The notes under the pieces were generated by a model. That model did no database searches, was not told where the DNA came from, and saw only the letters and a list, made by a program, of their open reading frames with translations. Below, in pieces: positions 53,814-61,269 of a DNA stretch of 64,000 nucleotides. This stretch comes from Roseibacillus persicicus (GTDB taxonomy: Bacteria; Verrucomicrobiota; Verrucomicrobiia; Verrucomicrobiales; Akkermansiaceae), in assembly GCF_014651675.1 (NCBI RefSeq), contig NZ_BMXI01000005.1, forward strand, positions 240,143 to 304,142, given 5' to 3'. Each line of letters starts with the position of its first letter. Position 1 is the first letter of the stretch. Both the position numbers and the translations under genes were made by a program.

Positions 53814-54694
53814 GGCGAGGAAGGGACGGCAATACAGAGACATTCTCCCTTGGCCAGAGCCAGATGATCGAGTCCGAGGGGGGAGAGGATCTCAGCTCGA
53901 AGGTCGTGGTCGTCGATTACCTCTGACAGGTCGAAGCCAGCTTGGGCGAGAAATCGGGGCAAGTCCGCTCGAGTAGTGCCCCAGAGAAAAGGTTCCTGGC
54001 GAGCCTTGAGCCAAGCTGCGATCAACGGGCTCTGTCCGCGAAAGCCGATTTCTCCTTCTTCATCTTTTTCCATAAAGGTGAAAATCAGCTTGCCGCAGTA
54101 GGGCGCGATTTCACGAAAGAGGTTTTGAACGGTCTCTTCGGTCAAATACATGGTGAGCCCTTCTAAAACAAAAACTGCAGAGCTTTCTTTATCCAAACAA
54201 GTCGAAGTCTCCAAAATGTCGGAAAGTGAAGACTGAGTGAGATCGGCCGGCATGAGGTGGAAGTTTCCTCCATCGGGGAAAGTGCTTTGCTTCCCCGCTT
54301 GGGTGGCCGGGTGATCAATTTCGACAAAGTGGCTTTGCGGAAATTCATCACGGAGGCGCAGGCAAAGGGTATCGTAACCGGCCGCGATGACGATGAGGGC
54401 TTTGTTCCCTTTTTGAAGAGCCTCGCGGACCGAGAGTTCGATCTTTCGCTTTCGCACCAGATAGTGAGCCACGATTCCGGGCAGAAGAGTCTTTTCGAGA
54501 GTCAGGAGGAGTCGTCGGGGAATCGGACCCAGTGCGAGGCGGAAGGTTTTGTGGCCTTTGGTTTGTTCCAGAATGGCTTCGCTGATTTCAGCCTTTTGGG
54601 GTGCCACTAGCCTCCGTAGCTCAGAGTCTTGCGAGGCCAGTAAAATCGTCCGGGCAATGAGTCGCGCGGTGTTGCTGGCATTGTCGTCTTTCAT
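53810..54694 (-). CDS. LCM-type (leucine carboxyl methyltransferase-like) SAM methyltransferase
   Basis: A 294-residue class I methyltransferase of the LCM superfamily. It starts SNTARLIARTILLASQDSEL, followed by the SAM-binding ALIVIAAGYDTLCLRLRDEF, HFVEIDHPATQAGK, VFVLEGLTMYLTEETVQNLF and LIFTFMEKDEEG. Bacterial relatives methylate carboxyl or hydroxyl groups of small molecules, often in secondary metabolism; the acceptor is unknown. It is the first gene of a two-gene operon and overlaps the FAD oxidoreductase start by ATGA. A matching acidic C-terminal block (EILSPLGLDHLALAKGE) supports full length. Confidence 0.88.
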   Translation of the reverse strand: MKDDNASNTARLIARTILLASQDSELRRLVAPQKAEISEAILEQTKGHKTFRLALGPIPRRLLLTLEKTLLPGIVAHYLVRKRKIELSVREALQKGNKALIVIAAGYDTLCLRLRDEFPQSHFVEIDHPATQAGKQSTFPDGGNFHLMPADLTQSSLSDILETSTCLDKESSAVFVLEGLTMYLTEETVQNLFREIAPYCGKLIFTFMEKDEEGEIGFRGQSPLIAAWLKARQEPFLWGTTRADLPRFLAQAGFDLSEVIDDHDLRAEILSPLGLDHLALAKGECLCIAVPSSP

Positions 54695-54887
54695 CGGGAA
54701 TTAGCGAGAGACAGAGTCTAACGAGCTTGGATCACTCTTACGACTCCTATCATCACTGTAGGTCGTGTCAATCTTCCCAAGGTGAGGACTCTTTGAGTAA
54801 ATGTTGAATGGGTAAACATCCTAAGAGTGAGTGGTTTCAGTCGGGGATCTTGACTGTCTGTGACTGTTAGTTCAGTTTGTAGAGGTC

Positions 54888-56327
54888 ATGAAATGGAGTC
54901 TGCCCGCAGTCTATCTTCTGGCGCTTTTGTTGGGGTGGGGATTGGGAAAAGGCCTATCTCCGAACGATGATGGCGTAGAGTCCAGAACTCAGAACCAGTC
55001 TGTTGACTCAACAAAAGTATCAAGTCGGCCTCGTGTTGAAGATGAGTTGAAAGAGAATGCATCGAAGGGGAAGAAGACTGTCGCAGCCTTCGAGCCTGCA
55101 AGTGATTGCCGAGCGGCTTTCGAAAACCTTTTCAAGAGAAATCACGATTACCTTCTCGATGTCTTAAAAAAGGAGGGAATGTCTGGTTTGGCAAAGAACG
55201 CGGATTTCAATCGGCTTGGAATACGCTTCACTCAGTGGTTCGAACAAGATCCTCTCGCAGCCTGCGCAGCTTTTTCCGAGCTCCCAAAAGACGGTCTTCG
55301 GAATTCTCTACGCTATAAGTATCTCTTCAAGCCATTGGAGGAGAGTGAGTTCGATTTTATCGGGGATTTAGATGCGTGGAGAGCGATCCACTCCATTGAC
55401 CCCGAAAGTTCCGTTAATGTGCTTGTGGACAAGATTGGCAAGTTGGGCGACCTCTCTCTTTTGCAGACAGCGCTAAGTGAGCTTCCTGATTGGTTTGAAA
55501 ACGATAGTTATGGATTTTCTCTTGGACAAACTTGGCCCTTCGAACGGCGAGAGGAACTACTGGCAGCGTTGCCCCCTGAGCATTGGCATGCAGTCATTTT
55601 ACCATTGGTTTCAAACACTGATCCGGAAGTGGGACTCGACTGGCTGCTTTCTGTTTTTCGGGCTCAGACAACGCCTCAAATGGTGCGTGGAAATTTGGTG
55701 GCACGAATGGATTGGGTTGGAGAGATGATTCAAAACAGTAATCGCTCACCTGAGGAACGAGCGGCTCTTCGTGCTGAATTCGAGGGCGAGAGTTCGAGTT
55801 CGATGGGGAAGATTGTAGCGGGAGATGTGTCTCGTTTTCTTCGAGGAGAAGAAGATCGTTTTTACCAATTTCATACCGGCAACGTCGGTGCATCAGCGCT
55901 GTTGGATGAACTCTTGAAACATCGTTCAAGCCTAGAGGGGCACGAGGACGAGGTTCGGAGTAAGGTCTTTGCTCATCTGGCGGAAACCAATTTGCATCTC
56001 GCACTTGAACTCTATGAGAATGATAGTTTGGAGACGGTCGATGACCAAAAACTTCGTGCCGCGAGAGAGGCTTTTCACGGGGTGAATCCAGAGAAATTTC
56101 TGCAACTAATGCAGAGTGTCGGGCCAGGCAACGAGGAGATGCTTGAGGTGTGGAAAGGAAAGACTGAGTCGAATCTCGAGCGATATGGGGAGGACTACTT
56201 GAGTTGGTTGAGGAGCTTGCCTGAAGAACCACAAAAGTGGCTGGCGTTGGAAGCGGTGGTTGAGATGGGTCAAGAACGGTATCCGGAATTAGTGGAGGAT
56301 GCTCAATTGCAAATTCAGAATCGATGA
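54888..56327 (+). CDS. membrane-anchored alpha-helical protein, unknown function
   Basis: A 479-residue protein with an N-terminal anchor or signal (LPAVYLLALLLGWGLGKGL), a low-complexity polar linker (about 25-70), then an all-helical region with repeated motifs of the form WFEQDPLAACAAFSELPKDG and ESSVNVLVDKIGKLGDLSLL. These resemble helical-repeat proteins common in Verrucomicrobia but no named family is certain. No catalytic motif was seen. Its stop overlaps the next gene's start by ATGA (56324-56327). The two genes share a similar anchor-plus-helical-repeat plan and probably act together in the periplasm or membrane. Confidence 0.75.
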   Translation: MKWSLPAVYLLALLLGWGLGKGLSPNDDGVESRTQNQSVDSTKVSSRPRVEDELKENASKGKKTVAAFEPASDCRAAFENLFKRNHDYLLDVLKKEGMSGLAKNADFNRLGIRFTQWFEQDPLAACAAFSELPKDGLRNSLRYKYLFKPLEESEFDFIGDLDAWRAIHSIDPESSVNVLVDKIGKLGDLSLLQTALSELPDWFENDSYGFSLGQTWPFERREELLAALPPEHWHAVILPLVSNTDPEVGLDWLLSVFRAQTTPQMVRGNLVARMDWVGEMIQNSNRSPEERAALRAEFEGESSSSMGKIVAGDVSRFLRGEEDRFYQFHTGNVGASALLDELLKHRSSLEGHEDEVRSKVFAHLAETNLHLALELYENDSLETVDDQKLRAAREAFHGVNPEKFLQLMQSVGPGNEEMLEVWKGKTESNLERYGEDYLSWLRSLPEEPQKWLALEAVVEMGQERYPELVEDAQLQIQNR

Positions 56328-57223
56328 AGCTCAAAAATCACATTGGGGGTGTGCTTATCGCTGTTGTGTTGGGTTATTCTCTTGGTTGGAAGCCAAGAAA
56401 TGAATCCTCGCCCATCGATGGGAATTTGGACAATGGAGAGGCGAATGGGGCTCTTTTGAAGGCTCGTAGTTCGGGCCGTGTGGTGACTCAGGAGCAAAGG
56501 AGTCTGGAGTTCCAAAAGCAATGGGCCGATCTAGCTAATCAAAACAAGAAAGCCTATTCGCGAGTCGCTGCCCAGCGTGAGCTTTTGGTGAGGTGGGCGA
56601 ATCGAGATATCGATGCCGCGTTGCATGCAATGCTCAATCAGCCTTGGGATGGTGGCAGTCATTCGGACCAAGATTTGGAGTTGGCGCTGAGTGATATTCT
56701 GGGAAAAGAACTAGCTGAGCAAGAAGCGCGAGTTCTCGAAAGTGTTGAGGCGGGAGAATTCGGGATTCTAGGTGGCTCTCTGGTGCGTAAAGCGGTCTTG
56801 ATCGCTCTTGCTCGAGAGTCTCCCGAATCCATTATCGATCGAATAGGATCTCTGGGAGAACGGGATGTCGCGGCTGCTCTTAGCGCGATTTCTCTGTCGT
56901 CCTATCAAGATTTCAGGCGCCTTTTCGACGGCCTTTCGGCACGCTCAAGCATACCCGTTGAGGCGTTGCTCGACGGATTGGACCGAAGTGACCCTTTCAA
57001 TCGGAGCCTTTCTGCAATGACTGCGGGAGCCTTGAATCGCAACGAAATGCTTAGCCTGATATCCTCAGAGCGCCCCGAAGTCTCTCGGCTGCTGATTGAA
57101 TCTTTGGCTATGCACTCCCACTGGCATTCTGATGAACTCCCATTGATTGATGCGGAATCACTTCCGCCAGAATTTAAAACGACCTATCAGGAGTCGTTTG
57201 AACGTGTAACGAAAGAGAAATAG
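56324..57223 (+). CDS. membrane-anchored alpha-helical protein, paralog-like partner
   Basis: A 299-residue protein with an N-terminal anchor (NHIGGVLIAVVLGYSLGWKP), a polar linker and an all-helical body: VAAQRELLVRWANRDIDAAL, ESIIDRIGSLGERDVAAALS, LDGLDRSDPFNRSLSA. Local patterns such as RELLVRWANRDIDAALHAML and PESIIDRIGSLGERD echo WFEQDP / PESSVNVLVDKIGKLGD in the preceding gene, suggesting an old duplication. The start ATG overlaps the upstream stop. A strong bidirectional terminator follows at 57235-57266. The function is unknown. Confidence 0.75.
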   Translation: MKLKNHIGGVLIAVVLGYSLGWKPRNESSPIDGNLDNGEANGALLKARSSGRVVTQEQRSLEFQKQWADLANQNKKAYSRVAAQRELLVRWANRDIDAALHAMLNQPWDGGSHSDQDLELALSDILGKELAEQEARVLESVEAGEFGILGGSLVRKAVLIALARESPESIIDRIGSLGERDVAAALSAISLSSYQDFRRLFDGLSARSSIPVEALLDGLDRSDPFNRSLSAMTAGALNRNEMLSLISSERPEVSRLLIESLAMHSHWHSDELPLIDAESLPPEFKTTYQESFERVTKEK

Positions 57224-57234
57224 TTGAATACAAA

Positions 57235-57266
57235 AAAGCCGTGAGGGACGAGTCCCTCACGGCTTT
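57235..57266. terminator. bidirectional rho-independent terminator
   Basis: AAAGCCGTGAGGGA (57235-57248) pairs perfectly with TCCCTCACGGCTTT (57253-57266) around a CGAG loop: a 14-bp stem. An A6-7 run precedes it (57232-57237), which is a T tract on the minus strand. It lies between the convergent helical-repeat gene and aspS and can serve both. Confidence 0.92.
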
Positions 57267-57289
57267 GGAGATTGAAAGGAGAGTTCGGT

Positions 57290-59098
57290 TTACTCGGCTG
57301 GGTCTACGGGCTTGTCGGCGACGGTGGACTTGATGCGGAGTTCGCGGAGTTGCTTGAAGTCGACTTCCGAAGGGCTGGCGGTCATGAGGTCGCTGGCGCG
57401 GTTGTTCTTGGGGAAGGCGATGACTTCGCGGATGGAAGACTCGCCAGCCACCAGCATCGCGATGCGGTCGAGACCTAGGGCGACGCCGCCGTGGGGTGGG
57501 GCGCCGAAGGTGAAGGCTTCGAGGATGTGGGCGAACATGGTCTCCTTTTCCTCCTGAGTGACTCCGAGGGCGTCGAACATGGCGGACTGGAGGTCCTGTT
57601 CGTGAATCCGAATCGATCCACCGCCGAGCTCGTAGCCGTTGAGAACGACGTCGTAGGCTTGGGCGAGGAGTCCGTCCCCGAGCTCGCCTTTTTTAAGTGC
57701 TTCCTCATGTTCGGGGATGGGGCGGGTGAAGGGGTGGTGAACGGCGTTCCATTTGCCTTCCTCTTCATCGTAGCCGAGGAGGGGGAATTCGGTGACCCAG
57801 AGGAAGTTCAACTCGGTGTTGCCTTCCAGCAGGTTGCGCAGGTTGGCGACTTCCAGGCGCATGCGGCCGAGGACTTCGCAAGCGGGTTCCCACTTGTCAG
57901 CGGCGAAGAGAATGAGGTCGCCGGGCTCGATGTTGAGCTTCTCGCGCAGGGCCTCGACTTCGGCATCGGTCATCCGCTTGACGAAAGGCGAGCGCCAGGT
58001 CTTGCGGTCGGTGTCGCGGGCCTGAATGTAGGCGAGGCCTTTGGCTCCGGCTTCGATAGCAGTCTGGGTGAGGCGCTCGATTTGGCCGGTGGTGGCGTCG
58101 GCAAAGCCTTTCGCGTTGATGGCCTTGACCACTCCACCATTGGAAACGGCACCGGAGAAGACGCGGAATTCGCAGTCCTTGAGGTCTTCGGTCACGTCGA
58201 CGATTTCCATCCCAATCCGGCGGTCGGGCTTGTCGGAGCCGTAGGTGTTCATCGCGTCCTTGTAGGTCAGGCGGTCGAAGTTGACGGGGATCTCGACGTC
58301 GAGGGACTCTTTGAAGATGCGTGCCAAGAGGCCTTCGATGAGGTTGACGATGTCGTCCTGGCTCACGAAGGACGCCTCGATATCGATCTGGGTGAACTCG
58401 GGCTGACGGTCCGCGCGCAGGTCTTCGTCGCGGAAACAGCGGGCGATCTGGAAGTATTTCTCGATGCCGCCGACCATGAGGAGCTGCTTGTATTGCTGCG
58501 GCGCCTGGGGGAGAGCGTAGAAACTCTTGGGGTGCATGCGGGAGGGCACGAGGAAGTCGCGGGCGCCTTCGGGAGTAGACTTGGAAAGGATGGGAGTCTC
58601 GATTTCGAGGAAAGCGAGTTCGTCCAAGTAGTCGCGGGTGGACTTGGTGATGCGGTGGCGCAGACGCATGTTGCGGGTCATGCGCTCGCGGCGGAGGTCG
58701 AGGTAGCGATATTTCATGCGCAGGTCCTCGTTGGAGAGCTCCTTGTCGAGCTGGAAGGGAAGAACGGCCGCTTTGTTGACGATTTTCAGCTCCAGAGCGG
58801 AGACCTCGATCTCGCCGGTGGGCAGGTCGCTGTTGGCGGTGGACTTGCCGTCGATCTCGGGGCGGGCTTCGACCGTGCCGACCACTTGAACCACGTCTTC
58901 GTCGCGCAAGGTGTGGGAGAGGTCTGCCATTTCTTTGGAGACTTCGGGGTGAAAGACGCATTGGGTCAGGCCTTCGCGGTCGCGCAGGTCGATGAAGATC
59001 ACGCCACCGTGGTCACGGGCAGACTTCACCCAGCCAATGAGGGTGACTTTTTGACCGATGTCGGAGGCGCGGAGTTGGGAGCAGTGATGAGTTCTCAT
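57290..59098 (-). CDS. aspS: aspartyl-tRNA synthetase
   Basis: A 602-residue class II synthetase of bacterial length. The N-terminal OB-fold anticodon domain (LIGWVKSARDHGGVIFIDLR, DREGLTQCVF) is followed by the catalytic core with motif 2 FRDEDLRADRQPEFTQ, flipping-loop and signature blocks (SKSTPEGARDFLVPSR, LPQAPQQYKQLLM), a bacterial GAD insertion (VKAINAKGFADATTGQIERL) and motif 3 VALGLDRIAM. His30 in RDHGGV matches the residue found in non-discriminating AspRS of bacteria that make Asn-tRNA through GatCAB; that reading is tentative. Only 22 bp separate the ATG from the repeat-bounded GxxExxY element. hisS, the GxxExxY gene and aspS are all on the minus strand, so read-through transcription is possible. 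Confidence 0.97.
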   Translation of the reverse strand: MRTHHCSQLRASDIGQKVTLIGWVKSARDHGGVIFIDLRDREGLTQCVFHPEVSKEMADLSHTLRDEDVVQVVGTVEARPEIDGKSTANSDLPTGEIEVSALELKIVNKAAVLPFQLDKELSNEDLRMKYRYLDLRRERMTRNMRLRHRITKSTRDYLDELAFLEIETPILSKSTPEGARDFLVPSRMHPKSFYALPQAPQQYKQLLMVGGIEKYFQIARCFRDEDLRADRQPEFTQIDIEASFVSQDDIVNLIEGLLARIFKESLDVEIPVNFDRLTYKDAMNTYGSDKPDRRIGMEIVDVTEDLKDCEFRVFSGAVSNGGVVKAINAKGFADATTGQIERLTQTAIEAGAKGLAYIQARDTDRKTWRSPFVKRMTDAEVEALREKLNIEPGDLILFAADKWEPACEVLGRMRLEVANLRNLLEGNTELNFLWVTEFPLLGYDEEEGKWNAVHHPFTRPIPEHEEALKKGELGDGLLAQAYDVVLNGYELGGGSIRIHEQDLQSAMFDALGVTQEEKETMFAHILEAFTFGAPPHGGVALGLDRIAMLVAGESSIREVIAFPKNNRASDLMTASPSEVDFKQLRELRIKSTVADKPVDPAE

Positions 59099-59119
59099 GA
59101 AAGTATATTTAAGTTTTTG

Positions 59120-59150
59120 AACCGCAGATTAACGCAGATGGGCGCAGATT
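59120..59150 (+). repeat. left terminal inverted repeat (tail-type end)
   Basis: G plus three 10-bp units, AACCGCAGAT, TAACGCAGAT and GGGCGCAGAT. Inside it continues TGACGGGGCTCTGTGGG, which is shared with one end of the empty element at 61022-61165. Confidence 0.85.
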
Positions 59151-59184
59151 GACGGGGCTCTGTGGGATGGATTTTTTGTTATTT

Positions 59185-59598
59185 TTAGGACTGAAGATTT
59201 GGAGTGGGAAAGTTGCGAGGGTCGTTGAGGGAAACTCGTTTGTATTCGACGCTGGCGTTTCTGAAATTAATTACGAGGCCGACCTTCAGTCCTGTGATGC
59301 GGAGGTAGTTCAGCATTTGTCCGATTTCGTTGTCACTAATGAAGTCGATGGTTTTGGCGTCGATAACAAGGCAATCGAAAGCGATGAGGTCTGGGATGAA
59401 AACATCAACTTGGGTGTCTTTATAGAAGACTGGAAACTGCTTTTGCTGGTCGAAGGAGATTTTGCGCAACTGAAACTCTCGCACGAGAGCGCGTTCGTAA
59501 GCCTTTTCTCTCAAGCCTTTACCTAGAACATTGTGCACTTCGAAGGCGCAGCTCAGGACTTGTCCTGATTCTTCTTTAGACAAAAAATCTGCGCTCAT
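59185..59598 (-). CDS. GxxExxY protein (PD-(D/E)XK nuclease-like)
   Basis: A 137-residue protein with the family motif in VLGKGLREKAYERAL (Gly28, Glu31, Tyr34). The GxxExxY family is classed with the PD-(D/E)XK fold; candidate acidic and lysine residues are in VDVFIPD and VIDAKTI (Asp65, Asp80, Lys82). The C-terminal block GLKVGLVINFRNASVEYKRV is also family-typical. Biochemical function is unknown. The start ATG (59598) and the first codons (Met-Ser-Ala-Asp) are encoded by the right terminal repeat. It is 27 bp downstream of hisS and 87 bp upstream of aspS, in the same direction. The opposite-strand frame at 59149-59526 is a shadow. Confidence 0.9.
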   Translation of the reverse strand: MSADFLSKEESGQVLSCAFEVHNVLGKGLREKAYERALVREFQLRKISFDQQKQFPVFYKDTQVDVFIPDLIAFDCLVIDAKTIDFISDNEIGQMLNYLRITGLKVGLVINFRNASVEYKRVSLNDPRNFPTPNLQS

Positions 59599-59617
59599 CT
59601 GCGTTAATCTGCGGTTC
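59587..59617 (-). repeat. right terminal inverted repeat (start-type end)
   Basis: On the minus strand it reads G, AACCGCAGAT, TAACGCAGAT, GAGCGCAGAT, and supplies ATG-AGC-GCA-GAT, the first codons of the GxxExxY gene. It matches the left repeat except at one base. Confidence 0.85.
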
Positions 59618-59624
59618 AGTTTTT

Positions 59625-60917
59625 CTAAGCCAACAATGGTCCCTGAGGTTCGCTGAGGCGTTTTTTGAGGTAGGCGACGGTGTCGGTGTTGGGGTGGATG
59701 TCTTCCTGTGCGCGGGCGTTGAGATTGCGGAGGGTGAGCTGCGGGAAGTCGCGGCCGACGACGAGGGCGAAGGGCGCGAGGGTGTGGGCGGCGGCTTTGA
59801 GCTGCTTGTCGTATTTGGTCTTAGTGAGGGCGTAGTCGATGCGCAGACCGGCTTCGCGGAGCTCCTGCACGAGGGCGAGGGCTTCGGGGCGCTTTTCTTC
59901 GTCGTCGATGACGAGGTAGATGTCGCAGCTGGCGTTGTTCATCTTCCAGACTTCGAACTTGCGGCTGGCGGAGGCGACTTCTTGCACGAAGAGTCCGATG
60001 ACCACGTCGCCCATCGCGAATCCCATCGCGGGGAGGTCGGTCTTTCCTTCCGTGAGGGTGGAGATGAGGGTGTCGTAGCGACCGCCCCCGGCGACGGCGC
60101 GCAGGGATTTCTTGGTGTCGAAAATTTCAAAGACCACGCCGGTGTAGTAGGCCAGTCCGCGCACGATGGAGAGGTCGACCTCGAGGTAGTCGCCGAGTCC
60201 GCGGGCGCTGAGATTCTCTTGAATTTCGCGCAAAGCATCGGACTCGTTGGCGGGGTCGGCGATGAAGTCGGTGAGCTGCTGGGTGACCAGTCCGAGGGGC
60301 TCCAGCTTGGCGGTGGTGACCTCGGGCTTTTCGCGTTCCAGCTTGTCGACTACTTGGAGCAAATCTGCCAGCTGGTCGTCGCTCAGCCCCTGGTCGGCAG
60401 CGAATTTGGACCAGGCATTGCGGTCGGAGAGGCGGACTTTGAAGTCTTCTTTGGTGAAGCCCAGCTCGCGCATGGTGTCGATGGACAGCGCGATGAGCTC
60501 GGCATCGGCGGCGGGGGAGTCGTCGCCGAGGATGTCGGTATTGAACTGGTAAAACTCGCGGGTGCGGCCTTTTTGCGGCTTTTCGTAGCGAAAACATTGC
60601 CCAATCTCGAACCACTTGAGCGGCTTGGGATAGTCGCGCTGCTTGGTGGCGGCGAGGCGGGCGAGGGAGGCGGTGACTTCGGGGCGCAGCGTCACGTCGC
60701 GGTCGCCTTGGTCCTGGAAACGAAAGAGTTGCGAGGAAAGTTCGCCTCCGGATTTTTTCAGGTAAAGCTCGGTCGGCTCCAGCATCGGGGTCTCGTATTC
60801 CACGAACCCATAGCGGGTCGCCACCCGGCGCCAGGTCTCGAAGAGGTAGTTGCGGAGCTGGCAATCGCGCGGGTCAAAGTCGCGGAAGCCGGTGAGTGTT
60901 TGGAAACCTGATGCCAT
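59625..60917 (-). CDS. hisS: histidyl-tRNA synthetase
   Basis: A 430-residue class II synthetase. The N-terminus is FQTLTGFRDFDP, followed by motif 1 (YGFVEYETPMLEPTELYLKK), motif 2 around FEIGQCFRYEKPQKGRTREF, the HisA loops (VDLSIVRGLAYYTGVVFEIF, VAGGGRYDTL), motif 3 near MGFAMGDVVIGLF, and the C-terminal anticodon domain (CDIYLVIDDEEKRPEALALV, VVGRDFPQLTLRNL). The ATG at 60917 is used. The longer frame to 61136 reads through the 61022-61165 repeat element and is an artefact. It is co-directional with the GxxExxY gene and aspS. Adjacent hisS and aspS are common in bacteria, here split by the small element. Confidence 0.96.
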   Translation of the reverse strand: MASGFQTLTGFRDFDPRDCQLRNYLFETWRRVATRYGFVEYETPMLEPTELYLKKSGGELSSQLFRFQDQGDRDVTLRPEVTASLARLAATKQRDYPKPLKWFEIGQCFRYEKPQKGRTREFYQFNTDILGDDSPAADAELIALSIDTMRELGFTKEDFKVRLSDRNAWSKFAADQGLSDDQLADLLQVVDKLEREKPEVTTAKLEPLGLVTQQLTDFIADPANESDALREIQENLSARGLGDYLEVDLSIVRGLAYYTGVVFEIFDTKKSLRAVAGGGRYDTLISTLTEGKTDLPAMGFAMGDVVIGLFVQEVASASRKFEVWKMNNASCDIYLVIDDEEKRPEALALVQELREAGLRIDYALTKTKYDKQLKAAAHTLAPFALVVGRDFPQLTLRNLNARAQEDIHPNTDTVAYLKKRLSEPQGPLLA

Positions 60918-61021
60918 GGGAAATCTGGGGAAAGGGGCAGGGAAGTAAGGGATTGCGGGGGCGTTGTCGAGTCTACTTCCTTTGTTCTGAGGGAGGGGGC
61001 GAGGAGGTGAATGTGTTTTGG

Positions 61022-61165
61022 AACCGCAGATTGACGCAGATGAACGCAGATTCCGGTTCGTTGGGATTTGGATGGGACTGAAAGGAGGACGGTTCGGTGA
61101 GTTTATCACAACCAAAACCAACAGAGCCTTCGTCAATCTGCGTTCATCTGCGTCAATCTGCGGTT
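61022..61165. mobile_element. 144-bp empty relative of the GxxExxY element
   Basis: Perfect 30-bp inverted repeats (61022-61051 and 61136-61165), each of three units AACCGCAGAT, TGACGCAGAT, GAACGCAGAT, enclose 84 bp. The left end is start-type: it contains ATG-AAC-GCA-GAT (61040), opening a 13-codon remnant frame that ends at 61081. The right end is tail-type: read inward it continues TGACGAAGGCTCTGTTGG, like the left end of the element at 59113. It lies upstream of hisS in the 352-bp gap to the peroxiredoxin-like gene. No direct flanking repeat was seen. Confidence 0.6.
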
Positions 61166-61212
61166 TAAAAAGACTCCCTCAAACCCCTCTCCGCTTACCC
61201 ATTGCTTCCGTG

Positions 61213-61244
61213 CAAAAAAAACGCGGCCCCGAAGGACCGCGTTT
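61213..61244 (-). terminator. rho-independent terminator after peroxiredoxin-like gene
   Basis: On the minus strand, AAACGCGG and CCGCGTTT form the stem closed by a TTCG tetraloop region (TCC-TTCG-GGG) and followed by T8. It lies 26 bp after the stop of the gene ending at 61270. Confidence 0.88.
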
Positions 61245-61269
61245 GAAAGAGGGGAAAATCAGGAAAGAC

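Larger units (their letters stand above)
59113..59624 (-). mobile_element. putative small mobile element carrying a GxxExxY gene
   Basis: The element is bounded by terminal inverted repeats of about 31 bp (59120-59150 and 59587-59617, one mismatch). Each is built from three 10-bp units: AACCGCAGAT, TAACGCAGAT, GRGCGCAGAT. AGTTTTT flanks both ends directly (59113-59119 and 59618-59624), as a target-site duplication would, although the T run makes chance possible. The interior is one GxxExxY gene in the hisS/aspS direction. It sits exactly between hisS (stop at 59625) and aspS (start at 59098) without breaking either. No transposase is present, so mobility would need a trans-acting enzyme or the nuclease-like protein itself. 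Confidence 0.55.

Noticed and set aside
57491..59152. Long plus-strand frame (553 codons) opposite aspS
   Set aside because: Antisense shadow of a clearly recognised aspS gene; repetitive Val/Gly/Asp/Glu-rich translation typical of GC-rich reverse frames.
59694..60911. 405-codon plus-strand frame opposite hisS
   Set aside because: Antisense shadow of hisS with no family features.
60918..61136. N-terminal extension of hisS
   Set aside because: It reads through the inverted-repeat element and the peptide has no synthetase similarity; ATG 60917 fits the family start.
59121..61165. GCAGAT repeats considered as a CRISPR array
   Set aside because: Units are contiguous 10-mers in inverted pairs, without regular spacers or cas genes.
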